This document shows positions 19,101 to 27,360 of a stretch of 64,000 bases of DNA, in pieces. Origin of the DNA: Candidatus Gastranaerophilales bacterium (GTDB lineage: Bacteria > Cyanobacteriota > Vampirovibrionia > Gastranaerophilales > Gastranaerophilaceae); NCBI GenBank assembly GCA_944326605.1, contig CALVEM010000011.1, positions 1 through 64,000 on the forward strand. The letters are read 5' to 3'. Position 1 is the first letter of the stretch. Every line of letters begins with the position of its first letter. Under the pieces are notes generated by a model. That model was not told the DNA's origin, ran no database searches, and was given only the letters and a program-made list of their open reading frames with translations. The position numbers and the translations under genes were made by a program.

Positions 19101-20803
19101 GTTGATTTTTCTTTTGCTGTGCGAGATTTGAAGGTTTCAGTTGCTTGAACACCTTCATCCTGAAGAGTTGCGATTGCTTGATTATTTTCAGCGATAGTTT
19201 GTTTGTTTTGTTCAACGGTTTTTTTGTCAGATTCTTCCATGCCGTTATATTTTTTTGAGTTATTTTTACCGCTGTTTATATCTTTATCAATTTCGTCCTC
19301 TGATTCTCCGGTAATATCTGTAATTTCTTTTTTTAATTGAGTATTTTGATCTTCAAGAGTTTCTGTTTGCTGCCGGCGTTTTTCTTCTTCTTCTTTGAAT
19401 TCTTTAACAAGTCTTGTAACTTTTATATTCGCAAGTACAGCAAATTTTTCGTCATTTTTTGCGACTTTAATTGATTTAATTGCTTTTACTGTTTGAGAAA
19501 GCAATTCCCCGTTAATGTCAGCGGCTTCGCCTGTAAGCTGTTTAATGGAATCATCAGTAATCTGGAAATCTTCTTCTTCAGTTACGCCCTGTGCTTTAGT
19601 TTCCTGTTGAGCGTTAATACTTTCCGGATCATTTTCCTGTACGGCACCGGTTCCGTTCTCACTTTCAGGGGCATTAAGTTCTTCCGGCGAAATAAGCTGA
19701 TCTTTAATATCGAGAACAGTTGCTATGTCGTTTACTGATGTTTTTGTTTCTGTCGTGTATTCTTTTGTATCGTTGCCTGTTTTAACTGCTTCTTTTGCAA
19801 GAGTTTTACCTTTTGCCATTGCAATTATTGATCTGATAAAACCGACTTCTTTAGATACAGATTTAGCTGTAGTTTTATAATTTGTTTTAGATGTGTAATC
19901 AGAAAGTGTTTCTCCGATATCAATTGTTTCATCTGCAAGATCTTCGCCTAAAGTTACATAAATATTGATTTCATTTAAAGATTTTGCAATTTCTTGTTTG
20001 TCAATACTGAAGGTGCTGTCATCTGAACCGGATTTTTTTTCTTCAAACATTCCGGTAAGCTCAGCGTATCTTTGTGCTTCTTTATCTGATAAAGCTTCTC
20101 CATTGTTAATTTTAGTTTGAATTTTATTCCATTCTTTTACAAATGCTTCATATTCTTCCAAAGATTTTCTCTGGTCATTCATTTTGTCTTTAAGAGCACG
20201 TTCTCTTCTATTTTTTTCGGGCAAAAGTTCATCTATTGCATCACTGATTTTTTCATTGTTTTCTTCACATTTTTCGATTTTTTTTGCAGCTTTCGGTACC
20301 AGTTCTAGGAAAGGTTCTTTTTCAGCAGTCGCATTATCTTCAGCATCAGTTGTTGTTGAAACATAATTAGTAGTTGTTGATTCGTAAATAGAATGAGCGA
20401 TTTCAAGAACATCTTTAGGGATATTTACTCCTGAATTTTCCATCTGTATGATTTCTTCGGCAGAATATAGAGCCCATTTAGAATCAATGGTCAGTCCTTG
20501 TTCTTTAGCGTATGCCTCAAGTGTATATTTAACTTTGATATTATTTTTTCTGCTGCTTTCATAGCCGTTTTCAGAAAAATCCCTCCAATTATATCCGTTT
20601 TCATCAACCGGTTCATAATCTACACTGTCATTCCCGTAATATTCTTTGCAATAATCATTGTAATAATTGAGGAAATCGTCTTTTTCATCGCCTTCAAGTT
20701 CATAATAAAGTTCAATGGCTTCATCGTAGGTGATTTGTTCGCCATTCTCGAGATAATATTGCTGTAATATTTCGTATTTATTTAGTACACCTGGTATGCG
20801 CAT
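16127..20803 (-). CDS. Giant low-complexity coiled-coil protein with hydrophobic core
   Basis: This is a 1558-residue protein without a signal peptide. Order: an acidic, Tyr-rich N-terminal domain (about 1-135); long coiled coils (about 165-620); a short hydrophobic patch near 640; Ser/Glu/Asn-rich linker; more coiled coil (about 850-1020); a strongly hydrophobic Ala/Gly/Val-rich region (about 1028-1225) with several membrane-like segments; then Thr/Asn/Gln-rich tail with an imperfect repeat sharing TDVQQQQA and LKQAA; and a basic C-terminus. The coiled-coil plus hydrophobic-hairpin layout recalls secreted translocators, but that is analogy only. Function unknown. Confidence 0.55.
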   Translation of the reverse strand: MRIPGVLNKYEILQQYYLENGEQITYDEAIELYYELEGDEKDDFLNYYNDYCKEYYGNDSVDYEPVDENGYNWRDFSENGYESSRKNNIKVKYTLEAYAKEQGLTIDSKWALYSAEEIIQMENSGVNIPKDVLEIAHSIYESTTTNYVSTTTDAEDNATAEKEPFLELVPKAAKKIEKCEENNEKISDAIDELLPEKNRRERALKDKMNDQRKSLEEYEAFVKEWNKIQTKINNGEALSDKEAQRYAELTGMFEEKKSGSDDSTFSIDKQEIAKSLNEINIYVTLGEDLADETIDIGETLSDYTSKTNYKTTAKSVSKEVGFIRSIIAMAKGKTLAKEAVKTGNDTKEYTTETKTSVNDIATVLDIKDQLISPEELNAPESENGTGAVQENDPESINAQQETKAQGVTEEEDFQITDDSIKQLTGEAADINGELLSQTVKAIKSIKVAKNDEKFAVLANIKVTRLVKEFKEEEEKRRQQTETLEDQNTQLKKEITDITGESEDEIDKDINSGKNNSKKYNGMEESDKKTVEQNKQTIAENNQAIATLQDEGVQATETFKSRTAKEKSTLDKAIPEENKNIADHTEQKEEVIPQAKEDLDFTENSGITLTKIGKYRVQVGLMQVASFQFAKGLRNIAKGTISMGIGIMARVTANTPIPELADKMTSSALDNGTKALKSLNSVNENIVAITGEDTPQGVSKSDEEQKQEGENEEKADSKPVTNEANSSESQAEGAAETGEQTNIAVKEATAAISMQEPSNTAPVPVSPSNQAAGVKELAASRDELNSGRNTAVSTNTGSVSGSDDDEVPEVNKGNAQSEAKKANDSLGDIKSDTEKGQKETEQITKDEEKSEKQLAKEAKKLQKQINKEAKEMQKLQKETEKIQEEQTKILEEFQTLTIENEQLAADAQSAAANQSAQPANNQNNQQSGGVLGSNSFNVGQTQNSVVNEKISSLETNNQKITELGIKFTSNDQIVQRNQKKITASQKFIKTSSKKFTKVTKTKEKKANERLKAEEAKQKALQKKLGLVGIFEKVFQVVGAIGSVLSLIPYTAALGALLVKIGVAGTLFCGIVKAGIMAANGMIDQAFITLGMSIATAALSMVGTGQAASGALQAVSAALNVVSSAASLGASIQEFQGKDAGILGSIATIAGAASAVTNAVGSFGSLGKSVNGVAKSGLSKVSTVLMQSGSLVSSSSQVISQVREWQGKEGSNSLTNIMGMIGMGLTLAGTAGNIASNLSDSKSKNNNKSNSKNDDKKVDSTEKSDSKNKTEKNEASTKRQQIATQNTNTTEIQTNTNNTTTENTTNTDIDTTQTDVQQQQASELKQAATQDSQDSTDEVIEDINETLNNDKEIPETESDVDEEIAEDIQTVSQTTNSSDITSPETTTNTDIAPSETQTGVQQTDVQQQQAEALKQAAVEGPEGSTNEVLEKIDNSVNNNSNSDTSRDEQLQKEMSTIFTKDPKTALDESIKNADIELKPVEAPAASKQSKFEKFMEKAEPYMQLIGTAGELAGSIMANNDETDDNTKRKVIPAWEFDRRTQEIMKKRRKRLDYLKKRYYA

Positions 20804-20884
20804 AATTATCCTTTTCCTTTAATGTATTTATCGGAATAAAAGCGCTTAATCTTTAACAAATTACGGCAAAAAACAGTATGGTAA

Positions 20885-20922
20885 AACTAAAAAGCGCATA
20901 AAGTCATAACTTTATACGCTTT
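20885..20922 (-). terminator. Terminator downstream of trxA
   Basis: A stem of about 13 bp with one mismatch (AAAGCG.ATAAAGT with ACTTTAT.CGCTTT, 20891-20922) is followed on the minus strand by TTTTTAGTTTT. A second hairpin (20938-20961, TAGAAGGTAAA with TTTATCTTCTA) lies just after the trxA stop. Both separate trxA from the giant gene. Confidence 0.75.
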
Positions 20923-20969
20923 ACAATTATTTACATTTAGAAGGTAAAAATTTATCTTCTAAAATTCAA

Positions 20970-21293
20970 TTATAAATGTTTTTCAATATTTGAAATAATA
21001 GTTGATTTTGGCATTAAACCGACAAGCCTTTCCAGGGCTTTTCCGTTTTTAAATACAAGTAGGCTTGGCAGACCGCTTATTGAATAATCCTGAGCCGTTT
21101 TTAAGTTTTCATCGGTATTAACTTTTACAAACTTCACTTTCCCGGAAAATTCAGCTGCAACTTCATCCAGAACTGGCCCCAATTTTCTGCACGGACCGCA
21201 CCATGGTGCCCAAAAATCGACTACAACAGGCTGCTCGCAGTTCAAAACTTCCTGCTCAAAATTACTGTCATTAATATCCATAGCGTTTGACAT
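20970..21293 (-). CDS. trxA: Thioredoxin
   Basis: This is a small cytoplasmic disulfide reductase of 107 residues. The active site WAPWCGPCRK, the following GPVLDEVAAEF helix, KVNTDENLKTAQDY and the cis-proline loop SGLPSLLVFKNG are all present. I prefer ATG 21293, seven bases after GGAG, over the GTG one codon earlier. It has its own downstream terminator, so it is probably transcribed alone. Nothing unusual is seen. Confidence 0.97.
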   Translation of the reverse strand: MSNAMDINDSNFEQEVLNCEQPVVVDFWAPWCGPCRKLGPVLDEVAAEFSGKVKFVKVNTDENLKTAQDYSISGLPSLLVFKNGKALERLVGLMPKSTIISNIEKHL

Positions 21294-21467
21294 CACATAT
21301 CTCCTTTTATTTAATATTTAAAGAACAAGGATACAGGAGGGCATGTTTTAATCTTGTAATCAGCTTGACATCCTGACATCCGAGCTTCTGTTTTTCTTTT
21401 GTTTATTATTCTAACACAGAAAATTTTTTTGTGCTATTATCTTAATAGAATTCTACAGGATAAGAAA

Positions 21468-22385
21468 ATGGCTAGGAAAAAAGTAATAGAAATTGTTCTT
21501 GATACAGAAACAACAGGTCTGGATTATACAAAAGAAAAAATGGTTGAGTTTGCTGCCGTGAGGCTTGAAAACGGCAAGATAAAAGATGAATTTCAAACTC
21601 TTATTAACCCCGAACAGCATATAAGAAAGTCAAGTATCGCAATTCACGGAATAACTCAGGATATGGTAACTGATGCTCCGACAGAAGCCGAAGCTATGCC
21701 GAAAATTCTTGAGTTTATAGGTGATTATCCGATTGTCGCTCATAATTGTATTTTTGATTATACATTTTTGAATGAAGCAAGTTTGAGAACTACCGGCAAA
21801 GAATTAAATAACCCGAGAATTGATTCCCAGCAGATGTTCAAGGAAATTTATCCTGATTTACCTTCTCACGGGCTTGAAGCTTTAACAGATAAGTTTAAAG
21901 TTGAGTTAAAAAATCATCACAGAGCAATGGCTGATACTATGGGACTTGCTCTTGCTTACCCGAAATTGAAGAAACTATACCTTCAAAAATACGACTGGGA
22001 AGTAAAACAGCTTGACAATGTTGAATATTTGTTTGAAAGATTTTTGAGAATTCAACAAACTGTAACTACTTTACAATCGGAATTGCAGGATTTGAAATCA
22101 GTATTTAAATTATACTTTGAACAGGGCGGGAAACCGATTGTTTCACAATCAGGAGAAACTCTGGTTTATAATTCAAAACAGTCATTCGGGTATGATTTAC
22201 ATCAGATAAAAGATGTGTTGGAAGAAGTAGGCGCTTTTGAAAAAGCGGTAAAATTAAATACGGGCTTTATAGATAGATTGGTATGCGGTTGCAGGCTTGA
22301 TGATGAGAAAAAAGAGATTATAAAAGATGCCCGCCATGAGATAACGGAAACTAGAAATATACAAATTATAAAAGCAGGAAAGTAG
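21468..22385 (+). CDS. DnaQ-like 3'-5' exonuclease
   Basis: This 305-residue protein starts at ATG 21468; the earlier TTG-initiated extension looks spurious. Residues about 5-170 form a DEDDh exonuclease domain: ExoI motif VLDTETTGLDY, ExoII region VAHNCIFDYTFLN, ExoIII HHRAMADTMG with the histidine and aspartate. The C-terminal 130 residues are helical and unassigned. It may be a proofreading subunit of DNA polymerase III or a stand-alone repair nuclease. The MFS transporter gene follows 5 bp later, making a likely operon. Confidence 0.88.
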   Translation: MARKKVIEIVLDTETTGLDYTKEKMVEFAAVRLENGKIKDEFQTLINPEQHIRKSSIAIHGITQDMVTDAPTEAEAMPKILEFIGDYPIVAHNCIFDYTFLNEASLRTTGKELNNPRIDSQQMFKEIYPDLPSHGLEALTDKFKVELKNHHRAMADTMGLALAYPKLKKLYLQKYDWEVKQLDNVEYLFERFLRIQQTVTTLQSELQDLKSVFKLYFEQGGKPIVSQSGETLVYNSKQSFGYDLHQIKDVLEEVGAFEKAVKLNTGFIDRLVCGCRLDDEKKEIIKDARHEITETRNIQIIKAGK

Positions 22386-22390
22386 ATATT

Positions 22391-23782
22391 ATGTTAGCCA
22401 GATTAGCACAATTTTTTAAAGAACCGCCGGTAAAAGAGACAATACAGGATCCGGAAAAAGTTAAAAGCATGTATGCTCACTGGAGATTGAGAATTTTTTA
22501 TGCATGCTTCATCGGGTACACAGTATTTTATTTGTGTAAGAAGAATATAGCGGTAGCGCTGCCGGGGTTGAGCAGTGAATACGGTTATTCAAACACTGAA
22601 CTCGGACTTTTGGGAAGTTCGTTATATTTAACTTACGGTATCGGAAAATTTGTAAACGGTGTCCTTGCAGACGGGTCTGATGTCCGTAAATTTTTACCTA
22701 CAGCATTGATAATGACAGCGATTGCAAATATATGTTTTGCTCTGTCCGCTGTATTTATAACTCCGGGGCATGTATCGTTTTTCGGATTACCGACAAACAC
22801 AATTTTATTATGGTTGTTTGTTTTCTTCTGGGGAGCTTCCGGATGGTTTCAGTCAGCAGGTTTCCCTGCAGTTGCTAAAAGTTTGACTTACTGGTATTCA
22901 AATTCTGAAAGAGGAACAAAATGGTCTTTGTGGTCATGTTCCCATCAGACCGGTACTTTCTTGAGTGTGCTTGTGTCAGGGTTTCTTGTCGCCCACTGGG
23001 GATGGAAAATGGCGTTTTTTGTTCCAGGTACGCTTGCCATAATTACCGCTGTTTGGTTGTATGATAGACTGCGTGACAGACCGCAGTCTCTGGGTTTGCC
23101 TGATATTGAAACTTACAATAATGAACCGTCAGCTAAAAAAGCTGAAGATTGTGAAGTTGATAACAGATCATATATTGAAATTTTCAAGGAAAATATTCTG
23201 TATAACAAAACAATTTGGCTTCTTGCCATAGCCTATATATTTGTTTATATTATAAGGTTTGGCGCAGAAGACTGGATGATAAAATATTTGAGCGAAGCAA
23301 AACATAATTCGCTTGAAATTGCCGCAATGAAATTGAGTTCGCTTCCGCTTGTCGGAATTGCAGGAACAATTTGCGCAGGATTAATTTCCGATAAAATTTT
23401 TAAGGGGCAGAGAGCTATTGTTAACTTAATTTATCTTACAGGTGTTGTAATTTGCCTTGTACTTTTAAAATTCAATACAATAAGTGCAATAGATTTTGTT
23501 CTTATAGGTCTGCTCGGAGCTTTCACATACGGACCTCAAATGATGATAGGCGGGCTTTGCGCAGTTGAATCAAGTTCTAAAAAAGTTGCATCAGCCGCAA
23601 CAGGTTTTACAGGAACTTTCGGGTATATCGGAGCTGTTTTGTCAGCATCAGGCACCGGCTTTATGGTAGATAAGTTTGGCTGGAACGGTGCTATTGCCTT
23701 CTGGGTATTTTCGGCAGTAATTTGTATTGCTATTTGTTCGATTCTTATGCTTGATGAAAAAAATAGAAGACAGAAAGCATAG
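22391..23782 (+). CDS. Organophosphate:phosphate antiporter (MFS, GlpT/UhpT-like)
   Basis: This 463-residue inner-membrane transporter has about twelve hydrophobic segments. The N-terminal region (YAHWRLRIFYACFIGYTVFY) and YLTYGIGKFVNGVLAD are typical of the organophosphate:phosphate antiporter family, with the conserved lysine and glycines of the loop between helices 2 and 3. It probably imports glycerol-3-phosphate or a hexose phosphate in exchange for phosphate. It sits in a run with the exonuclease upstream and gmk 61 bp downstream. The substrate is not determined by the sequence. Confidence 0.88.
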   Translation: MLARLAQFFKEPPVKETIQDPEKVKSMYAHWRLRIFYACFIGYTVFYLCKKNIAVALPGLSSEYGYSNTELGLLGSSLYLTYGIGKFVNGVLADGSDVRKFLPTALIMTAIANICFALSAVFITPGHVSFFGLPTNTILLWLFVFFWGASGWFQSAGFPAVAKSLTYWYSNSERGTKWSLWSCSHQTGTFLSVLVSGFLVAHWGWKMAFFVPGTLAIITAVWLYDRLRDRPQSLGLPDIETYNNEPSAKKAEDCEVDNRSYIEIFKENILYNKTIWLLAIAYIFVYIIRFGAEDWMIKYLSEAKHNSLEIAAMKLSSLPLVGIAGTICAGLISDKIFKGQRAIVNLIYLTGVVICLVLLKFNTISAIDFVLIGLLGAFTYGPQMMIGGLCAVESSSKKVASAATGFTGTFGYIGAVLSASGTGFMVDKFGWNGAIAFWVFSAVICIAICSILMLDEKNRRQKA

Positions 23783-23843
23783 TATATCCGGTTAATTCCC
23801 TTAAAATTTTTAAATTGTTTTTTGTTCATAGTATAATTGTTAT

Positions 23844-24407
23844 ATGAATAAAAAATTATATGTAATATCCGGATCATCTGGTGTCGGGAAAGGCACTGTT
23901 TTAAAAAGGTTTCTGGAAAAGAATCCCGACTTTATGCTGTCTGTATCGTGTACTACTCGCACACCGCGAGAGGGCGAAATTGATGGTGTTAATTACTTTT
24001 TTCTTTCAAAAGATGAGTTTAAAAATTGTATAGATAATGATAAATTCCTGGAATGGGCGGAATTCGCCGGGAATTTTTACGGGACTAAGAAGAAATTTAT
24101 AAATCAGTGTCTTGCTGAGGGTAAAAATATAATTCTTGAAATTGATACTCAGGGAGCTTTAAAGGTTAAAAAGCAGATGCCTGAGTCTGTTTTGATATTT
24201 ATCTGTCCGCCGTCTCTTGAAACTCTTGAAAATCGTCTGAGAGGTCGTCATACAGAAGATGAAGAAACAATTCAAAAACGGCTGAAAGAAGTAAAAGAAG
24301 AATTGAAACGCGCTGAAAATTTTGATTATAAAATAGTTAATGACAATCTTGAAAATGCTGTATCAGAATTAGAAAAAATTATATCCGGAGAGCAGAAAAA
24401 TGCTTAG
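23844..24407 (+). CDS. gmk: Guanylate kinase
   Basis: Guanylate kinase converts GMP to GDP with ATP. At 187 residues it is complete. The P-loop SGSSGVGKGTV is near residue 9, the GMP-binding SVSCTTRTPREGEIDGVNYFF segment near 34, and the lid LRGRHTEDEETI near 130. It overlaps coaBC by 8 nt, so the two are coupled. In many bacteria rpoZ lies between gmk and coaBC; here it does not. Confidence 0.97.
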   Translation: MNKKLYVISGSSGVGKGTVLKRFLEKNPDFMLSVSCTTRTPREGEIDGVNYFFLSKDEFKNCIDNDKFLEWAEFAGNFYGTKKKFINQCLAEGKNIILEIDTQGALKVKKQMPESVLIFICPPSLETLENRLRGRHTEDEETIQKRLKEVKEELKRAENFDYKIVNDNLENAVSELEKIISGEQKNA

Positions 24408-25590
24408 CGGTAAAACAATTCTTGTAGGAATAACTGGCGGGATTGCAGCATATAAGATTTGCGAACTTATCAGAATGTATAAGCGGGCAAATGCAGAAGT
24501 TCTTGTTGTCTGTACACCGAATGCTTTGAATTTTGTGACTAAATTGACGCTTCAAAATCTGAGCAAAAATCCTGTTGCTGTTGAGGAATTTGATGTAAAA
24601 GATTTTAATCCGGAACATATATCTTATGCAGACAGGGCAGATATTATGGTTATTGCACCTGCTACCGCTAACACGATTTCAAAAATATCTCAAGGGATCT
24701 GTGACAATCTTTTGACTTCAATTGCATGTGCTTTTACAAAACCTGTTATTATTGCTCCTGCAATGAATTGCAACATGTGGGAAAATCCGATTTTTCAGGA
24801 AAATTTGCACAAAATGCATTATGAAATTCTGGAACCTGAGAGCGGATATCTTGCATGCGGGTATGAAGGCAAGGGCAGGCTTTGTTCTCTTGAAAAGATT
24901 TTTGATAAAACAGTTGAACTTTTGACATATAAACCTTTGAACGGTAAGAAAATTGTTATAACATCGGGCGGGACAATTGAAGATATTGATCCTGTGAGAT
25001 ATATTTCAAATTATTCATCAGGCAAGATGGGGCTTGCGCTGGCTGATATAGCAAAAAATCTCGGAGCTGATGTTACTCTGATTACGACAAAAGATGTTTC
25101 ACGTAAATATAATGTTGTAAAAGTTAAATCTGCTCTTGATATGAAAGAGGCTGTCGAAAAAGAATTTGAAAATTCTGACTGTATAATAATGGCTGCTGCT
25201 GTTGCGGATTACAGAGTTAAAGAAATTTCTCCGCAAAAGATGAAAAAGACTTCTGATGATGAAATTACTTTGACGCTTGTCAAAAATCCCGATATTTTGA
25301 AAGAGATATGTGCAAGAAAAAAAGCCAGTTCTCCTGCCGGTCTGCCCTCCTGCCCTTTGATTGTCGGCTTTTGTGCGGAAAGTGAAAATTTGCTTGAAAA
25401 TGCAAAAGAAAAAATTTCTAAAAAAGGCTGTGACTTTTTGATTGCGAATGATATTTCGCGAAAAGATATAGGCTTTTCAAGCGATTACAATGAAGTTACA
25501 ATTCTTGATAAAAACGGCGGAATGAAAAAACTGGAGCGCGCCGACAAAAGAACAATTGCCGGAGAAATTTTTAAGGTAATTTATGGATAA
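24400..25590 (+). CDS. coaBC: Phosphopantothenoylcysteine decarboxylase / phosphopantothenate-cysteine ligase
   Basis: This bifunctional coenzyme A biosynthesis enzyme has 396 residues. The N-terminal CoaC flavoprotein half shows GITGGIAAYKICELIR, the APAMNCNMW active-site motif and the CGYEGKGRL substrate clamp. The C-terminal CoaB half starts with KKIVITSGGTIEDIDPVRYISN and includes AAAVADYRV. It ligates cysteine to 4'-phosphopantothenate and decarboxylates the product. It overlaps gmk upstream and the NIF3-family gene downstream by 8 nt each. Confidence 0.97.
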   Translation: MLSGKTILVGITGGIAAYKICELIRMYKRANAEVLVVCTPNALNFVTKLTLQNLSKNPVAVEEFDVKDFNPEHISYADRADIMVIAPATANTISKISQGICDNLLTSIACAFTKPVIIAPAMNCNMWENPIFQENLHKMHYEILEPESGYLACGYEGKGRLCSLEKIFDKTVELLTYKPLNGKKIVITSGGTIEDIDPVRYISNYSSGKMGLALADIAKNLGADVTLITTKDVSRKYNVVKVKSALDMKEAVEKEFENSDCIIMAAAVADYRVKEISPQKMKKTSDDEITLTLVKNPDILKEICARKKASSPAGLPSCPLIVGFCAESENLLENAKEKISKKGCDFLIANDISRKDIGFSSDYNEVTILDKNGGMKKLERADKRTIAGEIFKVIYG

Positions 25591-26272
25591 ATATGAAATT
25601 GTCAAAAGAATTGAAAATTTTGCACCTTTAGAATTGGCTGAAAGCTGGGATTGTTCTGGCTGGCTTGTGAAAACTGATAAAATTAATGTGAAAAAAATCT
25701 TGCTTGCTCTGACTGTAACAGATGATGTTATAAGGCAGGCAAAGACACAAAATTGCGATATGATAATTTCTCACCATCCGTTGTTTTTTGTCCCGCTTAC
25801 ATATAAAGGTATAAATATCTACTGTGCGCATACAAATATGGATAAAGCTCAAGGCGGTACAACCGATAAATTGATAGAAGCTCTTGGTTTGCCGGAAGGA
25901 CATCACTGCGGAGATTTTTTACGAACTGTTGAATATGAAACGACGGTTGAAAAATTTATAAGCAGGCTTTCAGTATTATCACCGAATTTGCGTTTTGTAA
26001 ATAATAAAAATATAAGTAAGATAAAAAAAATAGCTTTTTGTGCAGGCAGCGGCTCCGAATTTATAAACGAAGCATTTGAATACGGGTGCGACGCACTTGT
26101 TACGGGAGATTTGAAATTTCATACCGCACTTGAAAGCCCGATCATCCTGTTTGACATCGGTCATTTTGAAAGCGAAATAAATGTTTTGGATGTATTTAAA
26201 TCTCTTATATCGTCTGATATAGAAGTTGTTAAGGCAGTAGAGAACAGCCCTTTCAGACAAATAAAATCTTGA
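25583..26272 (+). CDS. NIF3-like dinuclear metal-binding protein
   Basis: This 229-residue member of the NIF3/YbgI family contains the metal-site motifs ISHHPLFF and HTNMDKAQGG early and TGDLKFHTA with DIGHFESE late. The histidines and acids of these would hold two metal ions. The family is sometimes called GTP cyclohydrolase I type 2, but its physiological reaction is not settled. The usual inserted PII-like domain is absent. It is the last gene of the run beginning at 21468 and lies 40 bp before tRNA-Gln. Confidence 0.88.
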   Translation: MDKYEIVKRIENFAPLELAESWDCSGWLVKTDKINVKKILLALTVTDDVIRQAKTQNCDMIISHHPLFFVPLTYKGINIYCAHTNMDKAQGGTTDKLIEALGLPEGHHCGDFLRTVEYETTVEKFISRLSVLSPNLRFVNNKNISKIKKIAFCAGSGSEFINEAFEYGCDALVTGDLKFHTALESPIILFDIGHFESEINVLDVFKSLISSDIEVVKAVENSPFRQIKS

Positions 26273-26312
26273 CAATAAAGTTTCAGCATATAGAATAGAA
26301 AACGTACCGCAT

Positions 26313-26384
26313 TGGGGCGTCGCCAAGTGGTAAGGCACCTGGTTTTGGTCCAGGCATTCGGAGGTTCGAATCCTTCCGCCCCAG
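26313..26384 (+). tRNA. tRNA-Gln (anticodon TTG)
   Basis: A complete 72-nt cloverleaf: acceptor TGGGGCG with CGCCCCA and discriminator G; anticodon stem CCTGG/CCAGG enclosing loop TTTTGGT, so anticodon TTG; T-arm with GGTTCGAATCC. CCA is not encoded. Mobile DNA begins just downstream of the terminator that follows. Confidence 0.97.
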
Positions 26385-26393
26385 ATTATACAG

Positions 26394-26430
26394 AAGCCTA
26401 TTTTGACAGTATGCCAAAGAGGCTTTTTTT
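26394..26430 (+). terminator. Terminator of tRNA-Gln
   Basis: AAGCCT (26394-26399) pairs with AGGCTT (26420-26425) and a T-run extends to 26430. It marks the last recognisable host element before the mobile region. Confidence 0.7.
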
Positions 26431-26458
26431 GTTAATTGTATTTTTTGAGGCATTTCGA

Positions 26459-26675
26459 TTTTGGCGGGTAGAAGTATTATTTCGGAAAGTTGGCTTTGTG
26501 TTTGAGTTTGAGGGGTAGGAAATAATCAAACTTCCTGTCAAGCAAAAGGGTCAAATGTCTCTTTTGTGGGTCTGACAGCTAGTAAGATTATTTCGGCAAC
26601 TTGGAATTTTTTAAAGCATAGTCTATATTTTGGCATGTTTAGGGCGTTTGACAAGTAGTTTGATTATTTCGGCAA
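26459..26675. repeat. Four copies of a ~30-bp repeat, probable transposase binding sites
   Basis: Plus-strand copies lie at 26459-26488, 26570-26599 and 26646-26675. An inverted copy lies at 26514-26543. The best conserved part is GATTATTTCGGCAA, preceded about 14 bp upstream by TTTGACA or similar. The inverted copy lacks the final GGCAA. Multiple binding sites of 20-30 bp near an element end are typical of MuA and TnsB transposases. The rest of the 26431-26821 gap is AT-rich, and a hairpin CCCAATTTGTCGGG lies near 26695. Confidence 0.65.
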
Positions 26676-26821
26676 TGACCGTTTTGAAATTAATCCCAAT
26701 TTGTCGGGATTTTTTATTTCAAATGTAATATAACATCAAGTTTGATATAGAAAGAAATAATTATCAATATAAATTCTCAAATAATCATAGTTTTATATTT
26801 TGTTTGAAATATAATTTATAT

Positions 26822-27274
26822 ATGAATAGCATGGATTTTAAAACTTATGATTACAAAACAGAATATTTAACGGTACAAGATATTTTAAATAATGATAATA
26901 TTGATTTTGAATTCAGACCTGAAGACGAAACCTTTTTAGGCGAATTGCAAAAATCTATGATGATAGAGTTACTTATTTCTAAAATGCGACCAGAGATTTG
27001 TGTATTCTTTAACTTGAGTGCCAACGGTAAATATTTACCATTTTATGGATATAATCAATTAAATGCATTAATAGATTTTATAAATAATAAATACAAATTA
27101 TTCAGGGTAGATTCTTTGCCTGAGTTAACAGGTAAATTTTTTAATGAAATCCCCTATGTAATGAGAGCTGATTTAGAAAAACCGATTATAAAATGTTATT
27201 TTTATAATAATCTATCTTGCGATGATTTAAAATATGTACTTGAATCTATTACCAATAGTGGTTTCATGAATTAA
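26822..27274 (+). CDS. Short DUF262/ParB-like protein lacking the catalytic motif
   Basis: This protein of about 150 residues follows the layout of the DUF262 N-terminal domain: FEFRPEDETFLGELQKSMM, then a hydrophobic VFFNL strand, then YLPFYGYNQLNALIDFINN, then a late VLESITNSGF. Where DUF262 proteins have DGQQRL it has YGYNQL, so the nucleotide-handling residues are missing. The usual C-terminal half is also absent. It may be a regulator or adaptor of the adjacent transposase. No ribosome-binding site is evident for ATG 26822 or ATG 26831. The family link is by eye. Confidence 0.5.
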   Translation: MNSMDFKTYDYKTEYLTVQDILNNDNIDFEFRPEDETFLGELQKSMMIELLISKMRPEICVFFNLSANGKYLPFYGYNQLNALIDFINNKYKLFRVDSLPELTGKFFNEIPYVMRADLEKPIIKCYFYNNLSCDDLKYVLESITNSGFMN

Positions 27275-27360
27275 TCGTTTAGAATTATTGATACAAAACC
27301 AACACAATGCTCGGAAGTGGTGTTCCAATCGGGAGCATTCAGAGTTATGGTGTTTGTACC

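Noticed and set aside
19525-19545. Another copy of the ispD element (GCGGCTTCGCCTG)
   Set aside because: It shares only the short GGCTTCGCC core and lacks the rest of the 63-bp unit.
18966-20767. Several plus-strand frames inside the 1558-residue gene
   Set aside because: They are mirror frames of a repetitive Glu/Lys/Ser-rich gene and have no start signals.
26312-26518. 68-residue frame starting at the tRNA
   Set aside because: It begins inside tRNA-Gln and crosses its terminator.
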